Below are positions 36,188-49,700 of a DNA stretch of 60,000 bases, piece after piece. A model generated the notes under the pieces. That model made no database searches, was not told the origin of the DNA, and saw only the letters and a program-made list of their open reading frames with translations. Positions within the stretch are counted from its first letter, which is position 1. Each line of letters starts with the position of its first letter. Source of the stretch: Membranipora membranacea. Lineage: Eukaryota; Bryozoa; Gymnolaemata; Cheilostomatida; Membraniporidae. The translations under genes and the position numbers were made by a program. The stretch is taken from positions 22,310,025 through 22,370,024 of the forward strand of contig OU612070.1 in the NCBI GenBank assembly GCA_914767715.1, in the 5' to 3' direction.

Positions 36188-39100
36188 CGGTCCTGGGGGA
36201 TTTGGTTAATAATTGGGCAGAATTCCTTACTCGCTTAGAAACGCTTGAAACTCTGTTTTGACGTTCGCAATGACGTCCCTATATCTCATATAAAATATTA
36301 GCTCCCTGAGACGATGCGTATTCTATCGAGGTGTTTTGCCAGAAATTGACAAAAATCGATAGGTACGGTCCTGGGGAAATTGGCCAATAATTGGGCAGAA
36401 TTCCTTACTCACTTAGAAACGCTTGAAACTCTGTTTTGACATTCGCAATGATGTCCCTATATCTCATATATAATATTAGCTCCCTGAGACGATGCGTATT
36501 CTATCGAGGTGTTTTGCCAGAAATTGATAAAAATCGATAGGTACGGTCCTGGGGAAATTGGCCAATAATTGGGCAGAATTCCTTACTCGCTTAGAAACGC
36601 TTGAAACTCTGTTTTGACGTTCGCAATGACGTTTCTATATCTCATATAAAATATTAGCTTCCCGAGACGATGCGTATTCTATCGAGGTGTTTTGCCAGAA
36701 ATTGACAAAAATCGATAGGTACGGTCCTGGGGAAATTGGCCAATAATTGGGCAGAATTCCTTACTCGCTTAGAAGCGCTTGAAACTCTGTTTTGACGTTC
36801 GCAATGACGTTTCTATATCTCATATAAAATATTAGCTCCCTGAGACGATGCGTATTCTATCGAGGTGTTTTGCCAGAAATTGACAAAAATCGATAGGTAC
36901 GGTCCTGGGGAAATTGGCCAATAATTGGGCAGAATTCCTTACTCGCTTAGAAACGCTTGAAACTCTGTTTTGACGTTCGCAATGACGTTCCTATATCTCA
37001 TATAAAATATTAGCTTCCTGAGACGATGCGTATTCTATCGAGGTGTTTTGCCAGAAATTGACAAAAATCGATAGGTACGGTCCTGGGGAAATTGGCCAAT
37101 AATTGGGCAGAATTCCTTACTCGCTTAGAAACGCTTGAAACTCTGTTTTGACGTTCGCAATGACGTCCCTTTATCTCATATAAAATATTAGCTCCCTGAG
37201 ACGATGCGTATTCTATCGAGGTGTTTTGCCAGAAATTGACAAAAATCGATAGGTACGGCGGTCCTGGGGGATTTGGTTAATAATTGGGCGGAATTCCTTA
37301 CTCGTTTAGAAACGCTTGAAACTCTGTTTTGACGTTCGCAATGACGTCCCTTTATCTCATATAAAATATTAGCTCCCTGAGACGATGCGTATTCTATCGA
37401 GGTGTTTTGCCAGAAATTAACAAAAATCGATAGGTACGGTCCTGGGGAAATTGGCCAATAATTGGGCAGAATTCCTTACTCGCTTAGAAACGCTTGAAAC
37501 TCTGTTTTGACGTTCGCAATGACGTTCCTATATCTCATATAAAATATTAGCTCCCTGAGACGATGCGTATTCTATCGAGGTGTTTTGCCAGAAATTGATA
37601 AAAATCGATAGGTACGGTCCTGGGGAAATTGGCCAATAATTGGGCAGAATTCCTTACTCGCTTAGAAACGCTTGAAACTCTGTTTTGACGTTCGCAATGA
37701 CGTTTCTATATCTCATATAAAATATTAACTTCCCGAGACGATGCGTATTCTATCGAGGTGTTTTGCAAGAAATTGACAAAAATCGATAGGTACGGTCCTG
37801 GGGAAATTGGCCAATAATTGGGCAGAATTCCTTACTCGCTTAGAAACGCTTGAAACTCTGTTTTGACGTTCGCAATGACGTTTCTATATCTCATATAAAA
37901 TATTAGCTCCCTGAGACGATGCGTATTCTATCGAGGTGTTTTGCCAGAAATTGACAAAAATCGATAGGTACGGTCCTGGGGAAATTGGCCAATAATTGGG
38001 CAGAATTCCTTACTCGCTTAGAAACGCTTGAAACTCTGTTTTGACGTTCGCAATGACGTCCCTTTATAAAATAATAGCTCCCTGAGACGATGCGTATTCT
38101 ATCGAGGTGTTTTGCCAGAAATTGACAAAAATCGATAGGTACGGCGGTCCTGGGGGATTTGGTTAATAATTGGGCAGAATTCCTTACTCGCTTAGAAACG
38201 CTTGAAACTCTGTTTTGACGTTCGCAATGACGTCCCTATATCTCATATAAAATATTAGCTCCCTGAGACGATGCGGATTCTATCGAGGTGTTTTGCCAGA
38301 AATTGACAAAAATCGATAGGTACGGTCCTGGGGAAATTGGCCAATAATTGGGCAGATTTCCTTACTCGCTTAGAAACGCTTGAAACTCTGTTTTGACATT
38401 CGCAATGACGTTCCTATATCTCATATAAAATATTAGCTCCCTGAGACGATGCGTATTCTATCGAGGTGTTTTGCCAGAAATTGATAAAAATCGATAGGTA
38501 CGGTCCTGGGGAAATTGGCCAATAATTGGGCAGAATTCCTTACTCGCTTAGAAACGCTTGAAACTCTGTTTTGACGTTCGCAATGACGTTTCTATATCTC
38601 ATATAAAATATTAGCTTCCCGAGACGATGCGTATTCTATCGAGGTGTTTTGCCAGAAATTGACAAAAATCGATAGGTACGGTCCTGGGGAAATTGGCCAA
38701 TAATTGGGCAGAATTCCTTACTCGCTTAGAAACGCTTGAAACTCTGTTTTGACGTTCGCAATGACGTTTCTATATCTCATATAAAATATTAGCTCCCTGA
38801 GACGATGCGTATTCTATCGAGGTGTTTTGCCAGAAATTGACAAAAATCAATAGGTACGGTCCTGGGGAAATTGGCCAATAATTGGGCAGAATTCCTTACT
38901 CGCTTAGAAACGCTTGAAACTCTGTTTTGACGTTCGCAATGACGTCCCTTTATCTCATATAAAATATTAGCTCCCTGAGACGATGCGTATTCTATCGAGG
39001 TGTTTTGCCAGAAATTGACAAAAATCGATAGGTACGGTCCTGGGGAAATTGGCCAATAATTGGGCAGAATTCCTTACTCGCTTAGAAACGCTTGAAACTC

Positions 39101-42100
39101 TGTTTTGACGTTCACAATGACGTCCCTTTATCTCATATAAAATATTAACTCCCTGAGACGATGCGTATTCTATCGAGGTGTTTTGCCAGAAATTGACAAA
39201 AATCGATAGGTACGGTCCTGGGGAAATTGGCCAATAATTGGGCAGAATTCCTTACTCGCTTAGAAACGCTTGAAACTCTGTTTTGACGTTCGCAATGACG
39301 TCCCTATATCTCATATTAAATATTAGCTCCCTGAGACGATGCGTATTCTATCGAGGTGTTTTGCCAGAAATTGACAAAAATCGATAGGTACGGTCCTGGG
39401 GAAATTGGCCAATAATTGGGCAGAATTCCTTACTCGCTTAGAAACGCTTGAAACTCTGTTTTGACGTTCGCAATGACGTTCCTATATCTCATATAAAATA
39501 TTAGCTTCCTGAGACGATGCGTATTCTATCGAGGTGTTTTGCCAGAAATTGACAAAAATCGATAGGTACGGTCCTGGGGAAATTGGCCAATAATTGGGCA
39601 GAATTCCTTACTCGCTTAGAAACGCTTGAAACTCTGTTTTGACGTTCGCAATGACGTCCCTTTATCTCATATAAAATATTAGCTCCCTGAGACGATGCGT
39701 ATTCTATCGAGGTGTTTTGCCAGAAATTGACAAAAATCGATAGGTACGGCGGTCCTGGGGGATTTGGTTAATAATTGGGCAGAATTCCTTACTCGCTTAG
39801 AAACGCTTGAAACTCTGTTTTGACGTTCGCAATGACGTCCCTATATCTCATATAAAATATTAGCTCCCTGAGACGATGCGTATTCTATCGAGGTGTTTTG
39901 CCAGAAATTGACAAAAATCGATAGGTACGGTCCTGGGGAAATTGGCCAATAATTGGGCAGAATTCCTTACTCGCTTAGAAACGCTTGAAACTCTGTTTTG
40001 ACATTCGCAATGACGTTCCTATATCTCATATAAAATATTAGCTCCCTGAGACGATGCGTATTCTATCGAGGTGTTTTGCCAGAAATTGACAAAAATCGAT
40101 AGGTACGGTCCTGGGGAAGTTGGCCAATAATTGGGCAGAATTCCTTACTCGCTTAGAAACGCTTGAAACTCTGTTTTGACGTTCGCAATGACGTTTCTAT
40201 ATCTCATATAAAATATTAGCTTCCCGAGACGATGCGTATTCTATCGAGGTGTTTTGCCAGAAATTGACAAAAATCGATAGGTACGGTCCTGGGGAAATTG
40301 GCCAATAATTGGGCAGAATTCCTTACTCGCTTAGAAGCGCTTGAAACTCTGTTTTGACGTTCGCAATGACGTTTCTATATCTCATATAAAATATTAGCTC
40401 CCTGAGACGATGCGTATTCTATCGAGGTGTTTTGCCAGAAATTGACAAAAATCGATAGGTACGGTCCTGGGGAAATTGGCCAATAATTGGGCAGAATTCC
40501 TTACTCGCTTAGAAACGCTTGAAACTCTGTATTGACGTTCGCAATGACGTTCCTATATCTCATATAAAATATTAGCTTCCTGAGACGATGCGTATTCTAT
40601 CGAGGTGTTTTGCCAGAAATTGACAAAAATCGATAGGTACGGTCCTGGGGAAATTGGCCAATAATTGGGCAGAATTCCTTACTCGCTTAGAAACGCTTGA
40701 AACTCTGTTTTGACGTTCGCAATGACGTCCCTTTATCTCATATAAAATATTAGCTCCCTGAGACGATGCGTATTCTATCGAGGTGTTTTGCCAGAAATTG
40801 ACAAAAATCGATAGGTACGGCGGTCCTGGGGGATTTGGTTAATAATTGGGCGGAATTCCTTACTCGTTTAGAAACGCTTGAAACTCTGTTTTGACGTTCG
40901 CAATGACGTCCCTATATCTCATATAAAATATTAGCTCCCTGAGACGATGCGTATTCTATCGAGGTGTTTTGCCAGAAATTGACAAAAATCGATAGGTACG
41001 GTCCTGGGGAAACTGGCCAATAATTGGGCAGAATTCCTTACTCGCTTAGAAGCGCTTGAAACTCTGTTTTGACGTTCGCAATGACGTTTCTATATCTCAT
41101 ATAAAATATTAGCTCCCTGAGACGATGCGTATTCTATCGAGGTGTTTTGCCAGAAATTGACAAAAATCGATAGGTACGGTCCTGGGGAAATTGGCCAATA
41201 ATTGGGCAGAATTCCTTACTCGCTTAGAAACGCTTGAAACTCTGTATTGACGTTCGCAATGACGTTCCTATATCTCATATAAAATATTAGCTTCCTGAGA
41301 CGATGCGTATTCTATCGAGGTGTTTTGCCAGAAATTGACAAAAATCGATAGGTACGGTCCTGGGGAAATTGGCCAATAATTGGGCAGAATTCCTTACTCG
41401 CTTAGAAACGCTTGAAACTCTGTTTTGACGTTCGCAATGACGTCCCTTTATCTCATATAAAATATTAGCTCCCTGAGACGATGCGTATTCTATCGAGGTG
41501 TTTTGCCAGAAATTGACAAAAATCGATAGGTACGGCGGTCCTGGGGGATTTGGTTAATAATTGGGCGGAATTCCTTACTCGTTTAGAAACGCTTGAAACT
41601 CTGTTTTGACGTTCGCAATGACGTCCCTTTATCTCATATAAAATATTAGCTCCCTGAGACGATGCGTATTCTATCGAGGTGTTTTGCCAGAAATTGACAA
41701 AAATCGATAGGTACGGTCCTGGGGAAATTGGCCAATAATTGGGCAGAATTCCTTACTCGCTTAGAAACGCTTGAAACTCTGTTTTGACGTTCGCAATGAC
41801 GTCCCTTTATCTCATATAAAATATTAGCTCCCTGAGACGATGCGTATTCTATCGAGGTGTTTTGCCAGAAATTGACAAAAATCGATAGGTACGGTCCTGG
41901 GGAAATTGGCAAATAATTGGGCAGAATTCCTTACTCGCTTAGAAACGCTTGAAACTCTGTTTTGACGTTCGCAATGACGTCCCTATATCTCATATAAAAT
42001 ATTAGCTCCCTGAGACGATGCGTATTCTATCGAGGTGTTTTGCCAGAAATTGACAAAAATCGATAGGTACGGTCCTGGGGAAATTGGCCAATAATTGGGC

Positions 42101-45100
42101 AGAATTCCTTACTCCCTTAGAAACGCTTGAAACTCTGTTTTGATGTTCGCAATGACGTTCCTATATCTCATATAAAGTATTAGCTTCCTGAGACGATGCG
42201 TATTCTATCGAGGTGTTTTGCCAGAAATTGACAAAAATCGATAGGTACGGTCCTGGGGAAATTGGCCAATAATTGGGCAGAATTCCTTACTCGCTTAGAA
42301 ACGCTTGAAACTCTGTTTTGACGTTCGCAATGACGTCCCTTTATCTCATATAAAATATTAGCTCCCTGAGACGATGCGTATTCTATCGAGGTGTTTTGCC
42401 AGAAATTGACAAAAATCGATAGGTACGGCGGTCCTGGGGGATTTGGTTAATAATTGGGCAGAATTCCTTACTCGCTTAGAAACGCTTGAAACTCTGTTTT
42501 GACGTTCGCAATGACGTCCCTATATCTCATATAAAATATTAGCTCCCTGAGACGATGCGTATTCTATCGAGGTGGTTTGCCAGAAATTGACAAAAATCGA
42601 TAGGTACGGTCCTGGGGAAATTGGCCAATAATTGGGCAGAATTCCTTACTCGCTTAGAAACGCTTGAAACTCTGTTTTGACATTCGCAATGACGTTCCTA
42701 TATCTCATATATAATATTAGCTCCCTGAGACGATGCGTATTCTATCGAGGTGTTTTGCCAGAAATTGATAAAAATCGATAGGTACGGTCCTGGGGAAATT
42801 GGCCAATAATTGGGCAGAATTCCTTACTCGCTTAGAAACGCTTGAAACTCTGTTTTGACGTTCGCAATGACGTTTCTATATCTCATATAAAATATTAGCT
42901 TCCCGAGACGATGCGTATTCTATCGAGGTGTTTTGCCAGAAATTGACAAAAATCGATAGGTACGGTCCTGGGGAAATTGGCCAATAATTGGGCAGAATTC
43001 CTTACTCGCTTAGAAGCGCTTGAAACTCTGTTTTGACGTTCGCAATGACGTTTCTATATCTCATATAAAATATTAGCTCCCTGAGACGATGCGTATTCTA
43101 TCGAGGTGTTTTGCCAGAAATTGACAAAAATCGATAGGTACGGTCCTGGGGAAATTGGCCAATAATTGGGCAGAATTCCTTACTCGCTTAGAAACGCTTG
43201 AAACTCTGTTTTGACGTTCGCAATGACGTTCCTATATCTCATATAAAATATTAGCTCCCTGAGACGATGCGTATTCTATCGAGGTGTTTTGCCAGAAATT
43301 GACAAAAATCGATAGGTACGGTCCTGGGGAAATTGGCCAATAATTGGGCAGAATTCCTTACTCGCTTAGAAACGCTTGAAACTCTGTTTTGACGTTCGCA
43401 ATAACGTCCCTTTATCTCATATAAAATATTAGCTCCCTGAGACGATGCGTATTCTATCGAGGTGTTTTGCCAGAAATTGACAAAAATCGATAGGTACGGC
43501 GGTCCTGGGGGATTTGGTTAATAATTGGGCGGAATTCCTTACTCGTTTAGAAACGCTTGAAACTCTGTTTTGACGTTCGCAATGACGTCCCTTTATCTCA
43601 TATAAAATATTAGCTCCCTGAGACGATGCGTATTCTATCGAGGTGTTTTGCCAGAAATTAACAAAAATCGATAGGTACGGTCCTGGGGAAATTGGCCAAT
43701 AATTGGGCAGAATTCCTTACTCGCTTAGAAACGCTTGAAACTCTGTTTTGACATTCGCAATGACGTTCCTATATCTCATATAAAATATTAGCTCCCTGAG
43801 ACGATGCGTATTCTATCGAGGTGTTTTGCCAGAAATTGATAAAAATCGATAGGTACGGTCCTGGGGAAATTGGCCAATAATTGGGCAGAATTCCTTACTC
43901 GCTTAGAAACGCTTGAAACTCTGTTTTGACGTTCGCAATGACGTTTCTATATCTCATATAAAATATTAGCTTCCCGAGACGATGCGTATTCTATCGAGGT
44001 GTTTTGCCAGAAATTGACAAAAATCGATAGGTACGGTCCTGGGGAAATTGGCCAATAATTGGGCAGAATTCCTTACTCGCTTAGAAACGCTTGAAACTCT
44101 GTTTTGACGTTCGCAATGACGTTTCTATATCTCATATAAAATATTAGCTCCCTGAGACGATGCGTATTCTATCGAGGTGTTTTGCCAGAAATTGACAAAA
44201 ATCGATAGGTACGGTCCTGGGGAAATTGGCCAATAATTGGGCAGAATTCCTTACTCGCTTAGAAACGCTTGAAACTCTGTTTTGACGTTCGCAATGACGT
44301 CCCTTTATAAAATATTAGCTCCCTGAGACGATGCGTATTCTATCGAGGTGTTTTGCCAGAAATTGACAAAAATCGATAGGTACGGCGGTCCTGGGGGATT
44401 TGGTTAATAATTGGGCAGAATTCCTTACTCGCTTAGAAGCGCTTGAAACTCTGTTTTGACGTTCGCAATGACGTCCCTATATCTCATATAAAATATTAGC
44501 TCCCTGAGACGATGCGGATTCTATCGAGGTGTTTTGCCAGAAATTGACAAAAATCGATAGGTACGGTCCTGGGGAAATTGGCCAATAATTGGGCAGATTT
44601 CCTTACTCGCTTAGAAACGCTTGAAACTCTGTTTTGACATTCGCAATGACGTTCCTATATCTCATATAAAATATTAGCTCCCTGAGACGATGCGTATTCT
44701 ATCGAGGTGTTTTGCCAGAAATTGATAAAAATCGATAGGTACGGTCCTGGGGAAATTGGCCAATAATTGGGCAGAATTCCTTACTCGCTTAGAAACGCTT
44801 GAAACTCTGTTTTGACGTTCGCAATGACGTTTCTATATCTCATATAAAATATTAGCTTCCTGAGACGATGCGTATTCTATCGAGGTGTTTTGCCAGAAAT
44901 TGACAAAAATCGATAGGTACGGTCCTGGGGAAATTGGCCAATAATTGGGCAGAATTCCTTACTCGCTTAGAAACGCTTGAAACTCTGTTTTGACGTTCGC
45001 AATGACGTTTCTATATCTCATATAAAATATTAGCTCCCTGAGACGATGCGTATTCTATCGAGGTGTTTTGCCAGAAATTGACAAAAATCAATAGGTACGG

Positions 45101-46702
45101 TCCTGGGGAAATTGGCCAATAATTGGGCAGAATTCCTTACTCGCTTAGAAACGCTTGAAACTCTGTTTTGACGTTCGCAATGACGTCCCTTTATCTCATA
45201 TAAAATATTAGCTCCCTGAGACGATGCGTATTCTATCGAGGTGTTTTGCCAGAAATTGACAAAAATCGATAGGTACGGTCCTGGGGAAATTGGCCAATAA
45301 TTAGGCAGAATTCCTTACTCGCTTAGAAACGCTTGAAACTCTGTTTTGACGTTCGCAATGACGTCCCTTTATCTCATATAAAATATTAGCTCCCTGAGAC
45401 GATGCGTATTCTATCGAGGTGTTTTGCCAGAAATTGACAAAAATCGATAGGTACGGTCCTGGGGAAAATGGCCAATAATTGGGCAGAATTCCTTACTCGC
45501 TTAGAAACGCTTGAAACTCGGTTTTGACGTTCGCAATGACGTCCCTTTATCTCATATAAAATATTAGCTCCCTGAGACGATGCGTATTCTATCGAGGTGT
45601 TTTGCCAGAAATTGACAAAAATCGATAGGTACGGTCCTGGGGAAATTGGCCAATAATTGGGCAGAATTCCTTACTCGCTTAGAAACGCTTGAAACTCTGT
45701 TTTGACGTTCGCAATGACGTTCCTATATCTCATATAAAATATTAGCTCCCTGAGACGATGCGTATTCTATCGAGGTGTTTTGCCAGAAATTGACAAAAAT
45801 CGATAGGTACGGTCCTGGGGAAATTGGCCAATAATTGGGCAGAATTCCTTACTCGCTTAGAAACGCTTGAAACTCTGTTTTGACGTTCGCAATGACGTTA
45901 TTATATCTCATATAAAATATTAGCTTCCTGAGACGATGCGTATTCTATCGAGGTGTTTTGCCAGAAATTGACAAAAATCGATAGGTACGGTCCTGCGGAA
46001 ATTGGCCAATAATTGGGCAGAATTCCTTACTCGCTTAGAAACGCTTGAAACTCTGTTTTGACGTTCGCAATGACGTTCCTATATCTCATATAAAATATTA
46101 GCTCCCTGAGACGATGCGTATTCTATCGAGGTGTTTTGCCAGAAATTGACAAAAATCGATAGGTACGGTCCTGGGGAAATTGGCAAATAATTGGGCAGAA
46201 TTCCTTACTCGCTTAGAAACGCTTGAAACTCTGTTTTGACGTTCGCAATGACGTCCCTATATCTCATATAAAATATTAGCTCCCTGAGACGATGCGTATT
46301 CTATCGAGGTGTTTTGCCAGAAATTGACAAAAATCGATAGGTACGGTCCTGGGGAAAGTGGCCAATAATTGGGCAGAATTCCTTACTCGCTTAGAAACGC
46401 TTGAAACTCTGTTTTGACGTTCGCAATGACGTTCCTATATCTCATATAAAATATTAGCTTCCTGAGACGATGCGTATTCTATCGAGGTGTTTTGCCAGAA
46501 ATTGACAAAAATCGATAGGTACGGTCCTGGGGAAATTGGCCAATAATTGGGCAGAATTCCTTACTCGCTTAGAAACGCTTGAAACTCTGTTTTGACGTTC
46601 GCAATGACGTCCCTTTATCTCATATAAAATATTAGCTCCCTGAGACGATGCGTATTCTATCGAGGTGTTTTGCCAGAAATTGACAAAAATCGATAGGTAC
46701 GG
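36188..46702 (+). repeat. Giant HOR unit 1 (10,515 bp, 59 monomers)
   Basis: CGG-variant positions from 36188 to 44386 all recur at exactly +10515 (46703 to 54901). Rare private marks agree at the same offset: CTTACTCCCTTAG with TTTTGATGTTCGC and CATATAAAGTATTAG (near 42113-42180 and 52628-52695), CTTACTCACTTAG with ATATATAATATT (near 36410 and 46921), and CTGTATTGACG (near 40530 and 51043). Only a handful of substitutions were noticed, so the two units are very similar. The start chosen (a CGG-variant monomer) is arbitrary in phase. Confidence 0.88.
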
Positions 46703-49700
46703 CGGTCCTGGGGGATTTGGTTAATAATTGGGCAGAATTCCTTACTCGCTTAGAAACGCTTGAAACTCTGTTTTGACGTTCGCAATGACGTCCCTATATC
46801 TCATATAAAATATTAGCTCCCTGAGACGATGCGTATTCTATCGAGGTGTTTTGCCAGAAATTGACAAAAATCGATAGGTACGGTCCTGGGGAAATTGGCC
46901 AATAATTGGGCAGAATTCCTTACTCACTTAGAAACGCTTGAAACTCTGTTTTGACATTCGCAATGACGTTCCTATATCTCATATATAATATTAGCTCCCT
47001 GAGACGATGCGTATTCTATCGAGGTGTTTTGCCAGAAATTGATAAAAATCGATAGGTACGGTCCTGGGGAAATTGGCCAATAATTGGGCAGAATTCCTTA
47101 CTCGCTTAGAAACGCTTGAAACTCTGTTTTGACGTTCGCAATGACGTTTCTATATCTCATATAAAATATTAGCTTCCCGAGACGATGCGTATTCTATCGA
47201 GGTGTTTTGCCAGAAATTGACAAAAATCGATAGGTACGGTCCTGGGGAAATTGGCCAATAATTGGGCAGAATTCCTTACTCGCTTAGAAGCGCTTGAAAC
47301 TCTGTTTTGACGTTCGCAATGACGTTCCTATATCTCATATAAAATATTAGCTCCCTGAGACGATGCGTATTCTATCGAGGTGTTTTGCCAGAAATTGACA
47401 AAAATCGATAGGTACGGTCCTGGGGAAATTGGCCAATAATTGGGCAGAATTCCTTACTCGCTTAGAAACGCTTGAAACTCTGTTTTGACGTTCGCAATGA
47501 CGTTCCTATATCTCATATAAAATATTAGCTTCCTGAGACGATGCGTATTCTATCGAGGTGTTTTGCCAGAAATTGACAAAAATCGATAGGTACGGTCCTG
47601 GGGAAATTGGCCAATAATTGGGCAGAATTCCTTACTCGCTTAGAAACGCTTGAAACTCTGTTTTGACGTTCGCAATAACGTCCCTATATCTCATATAAAA
47701 TATTAGCTCCCTGAGACGATGCGTATTCTATCGAGGTGTTTTGCCAGAAATTGACAAAAATCGATAGGTACGGCGGTCCTGGGGGATTTGGTTAATAATT
47801 GGGCAGAATTCCTTACTCGTTTAGAAACGCTTGAAACTCTGTTTTGACGTTCGCAATGACGTCCCTTTATCTCATATAAAATATTAGCTCCCTGAGACGA
47901 TGCGTATTCTATCGAGGTGTTTTGCCAGAAATTAACAAAAATCGATAGGTACGGTCCTGGGGAAATTGGCCAATAATTGGGCAGAATTCCTTACTCGCTT
48001 AGAAACGCTTGAAACTCTGTTTTGACATTCGCAATGACGTTCCTATATCTCATATAAAATATTAGCTCCCTGAGACGATGCGTATTCTATCGAGGTGTTT
48101 TGCCAGAAATTGATAAAAATCGATAGGTACGGTCCTGGGGAAATTGGCCAATAATTGGGCAGAATTCCTTACTCGCTTAGAAACGCTTGAAACTCTGTTT
48201 TGACGTTCGCAATGACGTTTCTATATCTCATATAAAATATTAGCTTCCCGAGACGATGCGTATTCTATCGAGGTGTTTTGCCAGAAATTGACAAAAATCG
48301 ATAGGTACGGTCCTGGGGAAATTGGCCAATAATTGGGCAGAATTCCTTACTCGCTTAGAAACGCTTGAAACTCTGTTTTGACGTTCGCAATGACGTTTCT
48401 ATATCTCATATAAAATATTAGCTCCCTGAGACGATGCGTATTCTATCGAGGTGTTTTGCCAGAAATTGACAAAAATCGATAGGTACGGTCCTGGGGAAAT
48501 TGGCCAATAATTGGGCAGAATTCCTTACTCGCTTAGAAACGCTTGAAACTCTGTTTTGACGTTCGCAATGACGTCCCTTTATAAAATAATAGCTCCCTGA
48601 GACGATGCGTATTCTATCGAGGTGTTTTGCCAGAAATTGACAAAAATCGATAGGTACGGCGGTCCTGGGGGATTTGGTTAATAATTGGGCAGAATTCCTT
48701 ACTCGCTTAGAAACGCTTGAAACTCTGTTTTGACGTTCGCAATGACGTCCCTATATCTCATATAAAATATTAGCTCCCTGAGACGATGCGGATTCTATCG
48801 AGGTGTTTTGCCAGAAATTGACAAAAATCGATAGGTACGGTCCTGGGGAAATTGGCCAATAATTGGGCAGATTTCCTTACTCGCTTAGAAACGCTTGAAA
48901 CTCTGTTTTGACATTCGCAATGACGTTCCTATATCTCATATAAAATATTAGCTCCCTGAGACGATGCGTATTCTATCGAGGTGTTTTGCCAGAAATTGAT
49001 AAAAATCGATAGGTACGGTCCTGGGGAAATTGGCCAATAATTGGGCAGAATTCCTTACTCGCTTAGAAACGCTTGAAACTCTGTTTTGACGTTCGCAATG
49101 ACGTTTCTATATCTCATATAAAATATTAGCTTCCTGAGACGATGCGTATTCTATCGAGGTGTTTTGCCAGAAATTGACAAAAATCGATAGGTACGGTCCT
49201 GGGGAAATTGGCCAATAATTGGGCAGAATTCCTTACTCGCTTAGAAACGCTTGAAACTCTGTTTTGACGTTCGCAATGACGTTTCTATATCTCATATAAA
49301 ATATTAGCTCCCTGAGACGATGCGTATTCTATCGAGGTGTTTTGCCAGAAATTGACAAAAATCAATAGGTACGGTCCTGGGGAAATTGGCCAATAATTGG
49401 GCAGAATTCCTTACTCGCTTAGAAACGCTTGAAACTCTGTTTTGACGTTCGCAATGACGTCCCTTTATCTCATATAAAATATTAGCTCCCTGAGACGATG
49501 CGTATTCTATCGAGGTGTTTTGCCAGAAATTGACAAAAATCGATAGGTACGGTCCTGGGGAAATTGGCCAATAATTGGGCAGAATTCCTTACTCGCTTAG
49601 AAACGCTTGAAACTCTGTTTTGACGTTCGCAATGACGTCCCTTTATCTCATATAAAATATTAACTCCCTGAGACGATGCGTATTCTATCGAGGTGTTTTG

